DNA of 11,930 nucleotides from Paracoccaceae bacterium. Its GTDB lineage: Bacteria > Pseudomonadota > Alphaproteobacteria > Rhodobacterales > Rhodobacteraceae. Position numbers and translations under genes: made by a program. Positions 1 through 5,005 of the stretch are shown here, in pieces. Positions within the stretch are counted from its first letter, which is position 1. Every line of letters begins with the position of its first letter. Under the pieces are notes generated by a model, which did not search any database, was not told where the DNA came from, and saw only the letters and a program-made list of their open reading frames with translations. The DNA lies in contig JALQTL010000032.1 of the NCBI GenBank assembly GCA_023260935.1, positions 1 through 11,930 of the forward strand, in the 5' to 3' direction.

Positions 1-159
1 GATGCGGCAAAGGCCCAAGTCTACAGCACCTCGCTGATGGTAATGACGGTCGATACGGAGGCCGAGCGGACCTATCTGCGCAATCTGGCCGCAGCGCTGC
101 AACTGGATGACGCAACGGTGGCGCAGTTGCACGCCCAGATGGGCAAGGCACAAGTCTGA
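1..159 (+). CDS. DUF533 / TerB-like protein, C-terminal end only
   Basis: The reading frame is open from the first base of the window and stops with TGA at 157-159, leaving 52 C-terminal residues. They are alpha-helical in character and contain YLRNLAAALQLDD followed by a short helix ending near VAQLHAQMG. This pattern matches the C-terminal end of DUF533 proteins (YebE-like, related to the TerB tellurite-resistance fold), where a final helix pair follows a conserved TYLRxLAxxLxL segment. Family members are usually membrane-associated proteins of unknown function. The start, the N-terminal part and any membrane segment lie outside the window. The assignment rests on this short tail alone and is recalled rather than searched. 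Confidence 0.7.
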   Translation, partial: DAAKAQVYSTSLMVMTVDTEAERTYLRNLAAALQLDDATVAQLHAQMGKAQV

Positions 160-193
160 ATGCCGTTACGGGTGCGGGTGGGGCAAAGAATGG

Positions 194-223
194 GGGCGTT
201 GACCGCATTTTCCTGCAACGCCC
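194..223 (+). terminator. Possible stem-loop downstream of the DUF533 gene
   Basis: An 8-bp perfect inverted repeat GGGCGTTG (194-201) / CAACGCCC (216-223) encloses a 14-base loop and is followed by GCGCGTTTT. It sits 35 bases after the DUF533 stop codon and ahead of the candidate rpmG promoter, so it could end the upstream transcript. The loop is longer than usual and the T-run is short and not immediately adjacent, so this is a weak terminator at best. Confidence 0.35.
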
Positions 224-236
224 GCGCGTTTTCGCG

Positions 237-264
237 TTGACTCTGCCATGGCCTGCCGTAAAAG
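237..264 (+). promoter_or_regulatory. Candidate sigma-70 promoter of rpmG
   Basis: TTGACT (237-242, five of six matches to TTGACA) is separated by 16 bases from TAAAAG (259-264, four of six matches to TATAAT). The predicted transcription start would lie about 50 bases upstream of the rpmG start codon. No other promoter-like pair in the 162-base gap fits as well. The call is from consensus matching only. Confidence 0.4.
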
Positions 265-321
265 GCGGGCTTCAAGGATTTCGCGGGGCAACGGTGTTTC
301 CCCGATGCAGGAGAGACGACT

Positions 322-489
322 ATGGCGAAGCCGACGACGATCAAGATCCGTCTGAACTCGACGGCGGGCACCGGGCACTTCTATGTGACCAAGAAGAATG
401 CCCGCACCATGACCGAGAAGATGACCGTGCGCAAATATGACCCGGTCAAGCGTGAGCATGTCGAATACAAGGAAGGCAAGATCAAGTAA
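322..489 (+). CDS. rpmG: Large ribosomal subunit protein bL33
   Basis: This is a 55-residue protein starting MAKPTTIKIRLNSTAG and ending EYKEGKIK, the normal length and layout of bacterial ribosomal protein L33. It is small, very basic and carries the conserved TGHFYVTKKNARTM and KYDPVKREHV segments. It is the type without the zinc-binding CxxC pairs, as is usual in Alphaproteobacteria. L33 is a component of the 50S subunit near the E site. The start codon is supported by AGGAGA at 309-314, 7 bases upstream. The gene stands alone between a candidate promoter (237-264) and a strong terminator (514-535), so it is probably monocistronic. It converges with the broken cupin gene. Confidence 0.96.
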   Translation: MAKPTTIKIRLNSTAGTGHFYVTKKNARTMTEKMTVRKYDPVKREHVEYKEGKIK

Positions 490-513
490 GGTCTTGCACG
501 ATTTGTGCGTGAT

Positions 514-535
514 GGCCGCCTTCGGGCGGCCTTTT
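514..535 (+). terminator. Rho-independent terminator of rpmG
   Basis: A perfect 7-bp GC-rich stem GGCCGCC (514-520) / GGCGGCC (525-531) with a stable TTCG tetraloop is followed directly by TTTT (532-535). It lies 24 bases after the rpmG stop codon. Confidence 0.9.
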
Positions 536-566
536 GCGTTGCGGGGCAAGGTTCTTCGGGCCCGGA

Positions 567-1036
567 TCAGGCCCGTGTAGGGGCTGTCTGCGGGCGTGCC
601 AGCAAGAGCGGTGTAAGCACGGGTGCCTTGCGCACGATCCAGATGCAGCACGCGGTCATGGTCGGGGTAGGTTACGACATCCCGGGCAGATCGGGTGCCG
701 ATCACCAGAGAACGCGCATCGGTCGGCCCGGTGTTTTCAAGAAAATGGCCGATCGGCGTGCCGGCCTTGAAAGTTGCCACCTCGCCAGCGCTGAGCAGGG
801 CCCTTGCTGTGCCTTCATGCAGCGTCACCGTGCCCTCCAGCATGCAGACCATCTCGTCTTCCGACTGGTGCCAATGCTTCAGCGATGACCGAGAGCCGAG
901 CGCAGAGTTTCGATAAATGCGCCGAACTGCGTCAGTCCGCCGGTGTCAGAAAGCAGAAGCGCATGGTAAGGGCCGCAAGGGTTTTCCTGTCCGTCTGACT
1001 GTTCTGTTACGATCTGAGCGTTGGAAAATGCGGCAT
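567..1036 (-). pseudogene. Broken cupin-domain protein gene, three single-base lesions
   Basis: Two minus-strand frames together encode one cupin of about 157 residues. The N-terminal piece reads NAQIVTEQSDGQENP ... GGLTQFGAFIETL and runs into TGA at 881-879. The C-terminal piece, in another frame, reads RSSLKHWHQSEDEMVCMLEG ... GHFLEN ... TYPDHDRVLHLDR. The second piece holds cupin motif 1 (HWH-x4-E, then G) and a motif-2-like GxxxGHFLEN, so a metal-binding site would be intact. The frames join if one base is restored near 897-902. The likely start is ATG at 1036-1034, preceded by AGAGGA; it reads MPH and then goes out of frame unless one T is added to the four-T run at 1025-1028. At the other end the frame passes its natural end and runs antisense over rpmG to 166. 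Removing one base of the triplet at 572-574 gives ...SPYTA and a TGA at 569-567. The gene lies just after the BI-1 terminator and has no obvious promoter. Sequencing error is the alternative, but the surrounding genes show no such errors. Confidence 0.75.
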
Positions 1037-1077
1037 GGCCTGATCCTCTTTTCAGCGATCCTTTGCGGAATTGCTGC

Positions 1078-1106
1078 AAAAGAAAAGGGCCGCCCGAAGG
1101 CGGCCC
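1078..1106 (-). terminator. Rho-independent terminator of the BI-1 family gene
   Basis: A perfect 8-bp stem GGGCCGCC (1087-1094) / GGCGGCCC (1099-1106) with a 4-base loop is followed on the minus strand by TTTTCTTTT (1086-1078). It lies 23 bases after the stop codon of the Bax inhibitor-1 family gene and separates it from the cupin remnant. Confidence 0.9.
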
Positions 1107-1129
1107 GATCCGAAGCCCGTTCGCGGCGC

Positions 1130-1852
1130 TTATTCGCGGTTGCCCAGGAATTGCAGCAGGAACATGAACATGTTGATGAAGTCGAGGTAGAGCTGCAGCG
1201 CGCCCATGATGGCGGCCTTGCCCAGCCACTCCTGATCTGCGGCCATGGCGTGCTGCAGATAGGTGTTCTTGATGTTCTGCGTGTCATAGGCGGTCAGGCC
1301 CGCGAAAACCAGCACGCCGATCACCGAGATGGCAAAGGCCAGCGCCGACGAGGCGAGGAAGATGTTGACGATCGAGGCCACGATCAGACCGATCACACCC
1401 ATGATCAGGAAGGTGCCGAAGCCCGACAGGTCTTTCTTCGTGGTGTAGCCATACAGCGACAGCCCCGCGAAGGAGATGGCGGTAACAAGGAAAGTCTGCG
1501 CGATCGAGATGCCGGTGAAGGCTGCGAAGATGAAGCTGATCGAAAGGCCCATCAGCGCCGCATAGACATAGAAGAACAGCTGCGCGGCCGCAGTCGACAG
1601 GCGGTTGATCATCGCGCTGAAGGCAAAGACCATGATCAGCGGCGCAAACATCACGACCCATTTGAGCGGGGTGCCGAAAATGGCCTGCACCATCGCGTCA
1701 TTCGTGCCAACAGCCCAGGCAACGCCGCCGGTCAGCACCATGCCCACGGACATCAGCCCGTAAACCTTGTTCATGTGGGCGCGAAGGCCCTCATCGATCT
1801 GGGCGGCACGGGCGCCTGCGCCGGCCGGACGGATCGTAGTATATTCAGCCAT
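1130..1852 (-). CDS. Bax inhibitor-1 / YccA family integral membrane protein
   Basis: This is a 240-residue protein with a soluble N-terminal stretch (about 1-30) followed by seven hydrophobic segments filling residues 32-237. That is the size and topology of bacterial BI-1 (TMBIM, UPF0005) proteins. Two aspartates sit in conserved contexts: D190 in GLTAYDTQ and D224 in LQLYLDFINMF. These correspond to the di-aspartyl pH-sensing pair of the Bacillus YetJ structure, where the family acts as a pH-dependent calcium leak channel. Other members interact with FtsH. The ATG at 1852 is chosen because GGAGG (complement of 1859-1863) lies 6 bases upstream; a longer frame from 1897 lacks such a site. 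A candidate promoter (1914-1942) and a palindrome (1881-1900) lie in the leader, and a strong terminator follows. The cellular role in this organism is inferred from family only. Confidence 0.93.
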   Translation of the reverse strand: MAEYTTIRPAGAGARAAQIDEGLRAHMNKVYGLMSVGMVLTGGVAWAVGTNDAMVQAIFGTPLKWVVMFAPLIMVFAFSAMINRLSTAAAQLFFYVYAALMGLSISFIFAAFTGISIAQTFLVTAISFAGLSLYGYTTKKDLSGFGTFLIMGVIGLIVASIVNIFLASSALAFAISVIGVLVFAGLTAYDTQNIKNTYLQHAMAADQEWLGKAAIMGALQLYLDFINMFMFLLQFLGNRE

Positions 1853-1880
1853 GTGAAGCCTCCGATGTTGCACTTTAGGC

Positions 1881-1900
1881 CGCGCGGGCATGCCCACGCG
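1881..1900. promoter_or_regulatory. 20-bp near-perfect palindrome in the BI-1 leader
   Basis: CGCGCGGGCA followed directly by TGCCCACGCG forms a palindrome with one mismatch in ten pairs. It lies between the candidate promoter (1914-1942) and the ribosome site of the BI-1 gene, about where early transcribed sequence would be. It could be a repressor operator. It has no loop or T-run, so it is not a terminator. No regulator is recognised for it. Confidence 0.35.
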
Positions 1901-1913
1901 ACCTTCACCCCCG

Positions 1914-1942
1914 AATATCGGAAGCGGTCAGGACGAATTCAA
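1914..1942 (-). promoter_or_regulatory. Candidate promoter of the BI-1 family gene
   Basis: On the minus strand, TTGAAT (complement of 1937-1942) is followed after exactly 17 bases by GATATT (complement of 1914-1919). Both are fair matches to the sigma-70 consensus. It lies in the 128-base gap between the DUF1127 gene and the BI-1 gene and would give a leader of about 55 bases. Confidence 0.4.
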
Positions 1943-1980
1943 GGACTTCGCGCGGAAATCCGCATTCTGAAGTCAGCTTT

Positions 1981-2223
1981 TCAGACTGACCAACGGTGCA
2001 GGTCAACGCCTTGCAGATCCCAGATCGCCCGGTTCGCTTCGCGCTGGGCGGTTTTGCGGTCAAGCCCGATGTCGGCAAGGGTGCGGTCATCAAGGCGGGC
2101 AAGGAACTGGCGTTGCCGGTGCGCGGCGATGGCAGCACGCACGAGCTTGAACAGGCGCGGGGTGCTGCCAACCGACTGCACCCGCCGGGTGGCAAGCGTT
2201 GCGGTGTGGAGCGAGGCAAACAT
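1981..2223 (-). CDS. DUF1127 (YjiS-like) small protein
   Basis: This is an 80-residue basic protein. Its C-terminal half carries the DUF1127 signature RQFLARLDDRTLADIGLDR (residues 38-56): an arginine-rich helix, then LDDRxLxDIGLxR. DUF1127 proteins are short and abundant in Alphaproteobacteria. Some arginine-rich members are linked to phosphate, carbon or RNA-related regulation, but this subtype has no defined function. The ATG at 2223 is chosen because AAAGGAAAG lies just upstream; an in-frame ATG 30 bases earlier lacks such a site. The N-terminal 30 residues are variable and not recognised. The gene is divergent from the LysR regulator with 132 bases between the start codons, so that regulator may control it (inference). 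No clear terminator follows, and some read-through into the BI-1 gene is possible. Confidence 0.85.
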   Translation of the reverse strand: MFASLHTATLATRRVQSVGSTPRLFKLVRAAIAAHRQRQFLARLDDRTLADIGLDRKTAQREANRAIWDLQGVDLHRWSV

Positions 2224-2271
2224 GGTCTTTCCTTTCGGGTTCATCTTCGACCGTGATCGCCCAAGGCGCAA

Positions 2272-2290
2272 ACATCACGGCACTTGATGT
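2272..2290. promoter_or_regulatory. Inverted repeat ACATCA-N7-TGATGT, possible LysR site
   Basis: Perfect 6-bp arms, ACATCA (2272-2277) and TGATGT (2285-2290), are separated by 7 bases in the gap between the divergent DUF1127 and LysR genes. Size and position suit a LysR-type recognition site, which usually contains T-N11-A inside a short dyad. The right arm overlaps the candidate -35 element of the LysR gene. A further copy of the half-site occurs at 2339-2344. Confidence 0.35.
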
Positions 2291-2312
2291 GAATACGCGA
2301 ATCGGCTGTATT
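2284..2312 (+). promoter_or_regulatory. Candidate promoter of the LysR gene
   Basis: TTGATG (2284-2289) is followed after 17 bases by TGTATT (2307-2312). The predicted start of transcription is about 35 bases before the ATG at 2356. The match is moderate. Its -35 element overlaps the dyad at 2272-2290, which would allow autoregulation. Confidence 0.35.
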
Positions 2313-2336
2313 AGGAAAGAGAATGATTTTGAACCC

Positions 2337-2354
2337 TCACATCAGGAATTGTGA
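2337..2354. promoter_or_regulatory. Inverted repeat TCACA-N8-TGTGA at the LysR ribosome site
   Basis: TCACA (2337-2341) and TGTGA (2350-2354) are perfect 5-bp arms flanking the AGGAA ribosome site of the LysR gene and ending two bases before its ATG. The left arm is part of TCACATCA (2337-2344), the exact reverse complement of TGATGTGA at 2285-2292, 52 bases upstream. This spacing, about five helical turns, suits a regulator bound at two sites. It could be an autoregulatory operator or a chance match. Confidence 0.3.
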
Positions 2355-2355
2355 T

Positions 2356-3237
2356 ATGCCAAGAAATCTGGATCTGGTCGCCCTGCGGTCCTTTGTGGCT
2401 GTGGCCGATGCCGGGGGCGTGACCCGTGCCTCGGGGTTCCTGAACCTGACGCAATCCGCGGTTTCCATGCAAATCAAGCGCTTGGAAGATACGCTGGGGG
2501 TAGAGGTGCTGGATCGTTCGGGCCGCCAGATCGCCTTGACTGCGGCGGGCGAACTTCTTCTGGGCTATGCCCGCAAGATGCTGTCCCTGAATGACGAGGT
2601 GATGATGCGCCTGACCCGCGATCCGCATGAGGGCGAGATCGTGCTGGGGGTGCCGCATGACATTGTTTATCCGGTGATTCCGCAGGTATTGCAGCACTTT
2701 GCCCGCAGTTACCCCAAGATGAAGATCACGCTGATTTCATCCTTTACCCGGGTGCTGAAGGCGCAGTTCGCGCGGGGCGAATGCGATGTGATCCTGACCA
2801 CCGAAGACGGGATCGACGCCGAGGGCGAGACGCTGGCGGAATTGCCTCTGGTCTGGGTAGGCGCCCCGGGGGGCATGGCATGGAAGCAGCGGCCGCTGCG
2901 GCTGGCCTATGAGCACAACTGCATTTTCCGCAAAAGCGTTCAGGCTGCGCTGGATGCGGCGGGCATCCCATGGGAAATGGCGGTGGAAAGCGATTCGACC
3001 CGCACGATCGAGGCCAGCGTCAGCGCCGATCTGGCGGTTCACACCGTGCTGGCCGGGTCAGAGCCGCCTTATGTGGAGCGGATCAGCCACGGTGGGGCCT
3101 TGCCCGATCTGAAGCGGATGAAGGTGAACCTGTATGTTGCCGATCCTGTCCACAGCCCCACGGTCAACGAATTGGCCGCCATGATCCGGCGGGCCTATGC
3201 TGCGCGTGGCGGGAAGGTATCGGTTGCGGCTGGCTAA
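2356..3237 (+). CDS. LysR-family transcriptional regulator (LrhA-like)
   Basis: This is a 293-residue protein, the normal LysR length. The N-terminal winged helix-turn-helix covers residues 5-64 (LVALRSFVAVADAGGVTRAS, then QSAVSMQIKRLEDTLG and LDRSGRQIALTAAGE). A linker helix follows, then a periplasmic-binding-like effector domain from about residue 92 (GEIVLGVPHDIV) to the end. The ending, with ADLAVHTVLAG, ISHGGALPDL and VNLYVADP, recalls the LrhA/HexA/PecT-like branch. The ligand cannot be told from sequence. The ATG at 2356 is chosen because the protein then begins at the conserved MPRNLDLVALRSF and AGGAA (2344-2348) lies 7 bases upstream; an in-frame ATG at 2323 adds 11 unrelated residues. 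It is divergent from the DUF1127 gene, its most likely target besides itself (inference). Its stop codon overlaps the convergent oxidoreductase stop. Confidence 0.93.
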   Translation: MPRNLDLVALRSFVAVADAGGVTRASGFLNLTQSAVSMQIKRLEDTLGVEVLDRSGRQIALTAAGELLLGYARKMLSLNDEVMMRLTRDPHEGEIVLGVPHDIVYPVIPQVLQHFARSYPKMKITLISSFTRVLKAQFARGECDVILTTEDGIDAEGETLAELPLVWVGAPGGMAWKQRPLRLAYEHNCIFRKSVQAALDAAGIPWEMAVESDSTRTIEASVSADLAVHTVLAGSEPPYVERISHGGALPDLKRMKVNLYVADPVHSPTVNELAAMIRRAYAARGGKVSVAAG

Positions 3238-4196
3238 CCGATCCGGATCACGATCTTGCCGGTTGCCTTGCGGTTGCGCAGCAGATCAAGCCCCGATGGC
3301 AGGTCTTCCATCGGCAGGATGTGCGAAACATGGGGGTGCAGGGCGCCGTTCTCGAACCATGCCATCAGTTCGGCAAGGCTGGCGTTCAGCAGTGCGGGCG
3401 CGAATTTCAGATAGCCGCCCCACCAGAAGCCGATGACCGATACGTTCTTGACCAGCAGGTGATTGGCCGGCACCTGCGGCACGGAACCGCTGGCAAAGCC
3501 GATGGCCAGAATGCGCCCATCGGGCCGGGTCGCCTTTAGTGCCGCATCAAATGCCGGTCCGCCGACAGCATCATAGGTTACATCAACGCCACCAGCTGCA
3601 CGCAATTGTTCTTTCAGATCAACGCTTTCGATGTCGATTGCCAGATCGGCTCCCGCGGTTTTCGCGATATCCAGCTTGTCGGCCCCGCGTGCCGCGGCAA
3701 TCACCCGCGCGCCCAGCTTCTTGCCGATCTCAACCGCTGTCAGCCCCACGCCCCCCGCGGCTCCCGTGACCAGCAGCGTTTCGCCGGGTTGCAGTCTTGC
3801 CTTGTGAGTCAGGGCAAGGTGCGATGTGCCATAGGCGATCAGAAAGCCTGCTGCGGTTTCATGTGGCATCGATGCTGGAACGCGGATCAGCCGGTCGGCC
3901 GGAAAGCAGCCGAGCTCTGCCAGCCCACCGCTGCCGCAATAGCAGGCCACGCGGGTTCCGGGCGGTGGCGCATCGGTGTCCGGGCCGGCCTCGACCACCT
4001 CGCCCGACATTTCCAGCCCTGGAATGAAGGGCAGGGGGGGCATTTCCTGATACTTCCCTTGGGCCATCAGCAGATCGGCAAAGTTCAATCCGCACGCCCG
4101 GATTTGCACAAGCACTTCACCCTTTGCCGGGCGGGGTCTGGTGCCGGTTTCCATCCGTGGCGCCGTTCCGAATTCATCGATCACCCATTGCCGCAT
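3234..4196 (-). CDS. NADPH:quinone oxidoreductase family protein (zinc-free MDR)
   Basis: This 320-residue protein belongs to the medium-chain dehydrogenase/reductase superfamily, quinone oxidoreductase (zeta-crystallin) branch. The N-terminal GroES-like domain (about 1-120) has the quinone-reductase hallmark GLNFADLLMAQGKY and PGLEMSGEVVEAG, and lacks the cysteine cluster and catalytic ligands of zinc alcohol dehydrogenases. The Rossmann domain carries AAGGVG (146-151), the NADPH-binding turn. The ending SHILPMEDLPSGLDLLRNRKATGKIVI is typical of the branch. It would reduce quinones or conjugated carbonyls using NADPH in the cytoplasm; the true substrate is unknown. The ATG at 4196 is chosen over an adjacent TTG because AGGAG lies 7 bases upstream. 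A candidate promoter lies at 4223-4251. The stop codon overlaps that of the convergent LysR gene, with no room for separate terminators. Confidence 0.93.
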   Translation of the reverse strand: MRQWVIDEFGTAPRMETGTRPRPAKGEVLVQIRACGLNFADLLMAQGKYQEMPPLPFIPGLEMSGEVVEAGPDTDAPPPGTRVACYCGSGGLAELGCFPADRLIRVPASMPHETAAGFLIAYGTSHLALTHKARLQPGETLLVTGAAGGVGLTAVEIGKKLGARVIAAARGADKLDIAKTAGADLAIDIESVDLKEQLRAAGGVDVTYDAVGGPAFDAALKATRPDGRILAIGFASGSVPQVPANHLLVKNVSVIGFWWGGYLKFAPALLNASLAELMAWFENGALHPHVSHILPMEDLPSGLDLLRNRKATGKIVIRIG

Positions 4197-4222
4197 CAAG
4201 CCGCTCCTGTTTTGCTGGGCGC

Positions 4223-4251
4223 ATAGTAGACATTTGCCGCAGTCAATTCAA
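4223..4251 (-). promoter_or_regulatory. Candidate promoter of the quinone oxidoreductase gene
   Basis: On the minus strand, TTGAAT (complement of 4246-4251) is followed after 17 bases by TACTAT (complement of 4223-4228). It would give a leader of about 20 bases before the ATG at 4196. The small dyad TCGCA-AAA-TGCGA (4264-4276) lies just upstream of the -35 element. Confidence 0.4.
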
Positions 4252-4293
4252 AGTCGAGGCTTGTCGCAAAATGCGAATAGATCTTCGAAAGTG

Positions 4294-4313
4294 TTGCAAA
4301 TTGCATTGCAAAT
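4294..4313. repeat. Tandem TTGCAAAT direct repeat
   Basis: TTGCAAAT occurs at 4294-4301 and again at 4306-4313, separated by TGCA, giving a 12-base period. Repeated short motifs like this often bind a regulator. It lies midway between the divergent oxidoreductase and XRE genes. Confidence 0.5.
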
Positions 4314-4332
4314 AGGGAATTTTCTTTGGCGC

Positions 4333-4357
4333 GAGTCGCCCGATTGTCATGCGACTC
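4333..4357. promoter_or_regulatory. Inverted repeat GAGTCGC-N11-GCGACTC containing two GANTC sites
   Basis: Perfect 7-bp arms at 4333-4339 and 4351-4357 are separated by 11 bases. Each arm contains GANTC (GAGTC and GACTC), the recognition sequence of the alphaproteobacterial cell-cycle methyltransferase CcrM. The arrangement looks like a dimeric operator whose half-sites could be methylated. It lies upstream of the XRE gene. Which protein binds it is not known. Confidence 0.4.
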
Positions 4358-4442
4358 TGGCGGGTAATGCGGTTGTTGTTGACCAGTTGGGTAATTGACC
4401 GGGGTGAAACCCCATGATCTTTGATCAAAACCGCAAGAAACC

Positions 4443-4451
4443 TGTGGATAA
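4443..4451. promoter_or_regulatory. Perfect consensus DnaA box
   Basis: TGTGGATAA is the exact reverse complement of TTATCCACA, the strict DnaA-binding consensus. It lies just upstream of the candidate XRE promoter, where bound DnaA could influence transcription. Only one perfect box was noticed, with no box cluster, so this is not an origin. A single match in about 12 kb has a probability of roughly one in ten by chance. Confidence 0.4.
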
Positions 4452-4462
4452 CCGACTTCTTC

Positions 4463-4491
4463 TTGCTCTTGGTACGCCTGTTGCTTATCAA
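4463..4491 (+). promoter_or_regulatory. Candidate promoter of the XRE regulator gene
   Basis: TTGCTC (4463-4468) is followed after exactly 17 bases by TATCAA (4486-4491). The predicted transcription start lies about 23 bases before the ATG at 4521. The DnaA-box match at 4443-4451 lies immediately upstream of its -35 element. Confidence 0.4.
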
Positions 4492-4520
4492 TATGAGAAT
4501 GCCGTAGTATGGAGTATCCG

Positions 4521-4883
4521 ATGAAACACCCTGTCGACGCTCATGTTGGAAAGCGTATCCGTCACCGCCGTTGGATGGTGGGGATGACCCAGCAACAGCT
4601 GGCCGACAAGGTCGGGATCAAGTTTCAACAGATCCAGAAATACGAAACCGGCATGAACCGGGTCAGTGCTTCGCGGCTTTGGGATATCGCCGAAGCGCTT
4701 GGCGTTTCCATCTCTTTCTTCTTCGAAGGGCTTGCCGGGGAAGGGGTGACCGCGCCCGCTCCTGCCGGTGATATCTTGGCTGACAAGGAAGCGCTGGAAC
4801 TGGTGCGGTCGTATTATTCGATCCCCGAAGCGCAGCGCCGCCGCCTGTTCGATCTGGCCCGCGTATTGAGCGACGCCGCCTGA
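4521..4883 (+). CDS. XRE-family helix-turn-helix transcriptional regulator
   Basis: This is a 120-residue protein. A Cro/CI-type helix-turn-helix fills residues 9-66 (GKRIRHRRWMVGMTQQQLAD, then IKFQQIQKYETGMNRVSASRL and WDIAEALGV), followed by FFFEGL. A flexible Ala/Pro-rich linker (about 72-85) leads to a C-terminal helical part (DKEALELVRSYYSIPEAQRRRLFDLARVL) that probably mediates dimerisation. Highly similar single-domain regulators are a common chromosomal family in Alphaproteobacteria; they are not necessarily phage repressors. The ATG at 4521 is chosen because GGAG (4511-4514) lies 6 bases upstream; the in-frame ATG at 4509 has no such site. A long upstream region with several dyads and a DnaA-box match precedes it, and a clear terminator (4945-4967) follows. 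The regulon is unknown; autoregulation through the upstream repeats is an inference. Confidence 0.92.
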   Translation: MKHPVDAHVGKRIRHRRWMVGMTQQQLADKVGIKFQQIQKYETGMNRVSASRLWDIAEALGVSISFFFEGLAGEGVTAPAPAGDILADKEALELVRSYYSIPEAQRRRLFDLARVLSDAA

Positions 4884-4944
4884 GGGCCTTGGCTTTGGCA
4901 GGGGAAAATGCCCCAGTTGATAGAACTGCATCTTGACCCGCAGG

Positions 4945-4967
4945 AAGGGCGCAGGTAGCGCCCTTTT
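4945..4967 (+). terminator. Rho-independent terminator after the XRE gene
   Basis: A perfect 8-bp stem AAGGGCGC (4945-4952) / GCGCCCTT (4958-4965) with a 5-base loop runs directly into a T-run (4964-4967). It lies 61 bases after the XRE stop codon and only 38 bases before the next start codon. The following gene therefore either has a promoter overlapping this hairpin or depends on read-through. Confidence 0.8.
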
Positions 4968-5005
4968 CGGGGTGTTGTGGCCCCTTTCATGCCCAAGGTG
5001 CGCCC

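Larger units (their letters stand above)
4197..4520. other. Repeat-rich divergent intergenic region
   Basis: These 324 bases separate the divergent oxidoreductase and XRE genes and hold no convincing gene; an 82-codon minus-strand frame here looks like chance. The region is richer in A+T than its surroundings and packed with symmetry: TCGCA-AAA-TGCGA (4264-4276), a direct repeat of TTGCAAAT (4294-4301 and 4306-4313), GAGTCGC-N11-GCGACTC (4333-4357), TTGACC repeated at 4379-4384 and 4395-4400, the hairpin GGGGT-GAA-ACCCC (4401-4413), the palindrome TTTGATCAAA (4420-4429) and the DnaA-box match TGTGGATAA (4443-4451). Candidate promoters for both flanking genes lie at its two ends. The middle is thus a plausible regulatory hub, though each element alone could be chance. 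Confidence 0.6.

Noticed and set aside
166..566. C-terminal continuation of the cupin frame over rpmG
   Set aside because: It runs antisense through the rpmG terminator and coding region and resembles no protein. It is open only because the cupin stop appears lost.
917..2287. 456-codon plus-strand open frame
   Set aside because: It is antisense to the well-recognised BI-1 and DUF1127 genes and spans the BI-1 terminator; its translation is low-complexity and rich in His/Arg/Gln, typical of a shadow frame.
4420..4429. TTTGATCAAA as an FNR/Anr box
   Set aside because: The FNR consensus needs four bases between TTGAT and ATCAA. Here the half-sites overlap, so it is only a short palindrome.
4443..4451. 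Replication origin
   Set aside because: Only one perfect DnaA box was noticed, with no cluster, no AT-rich unwinding element and no dnaA, parAB or gidA genes.
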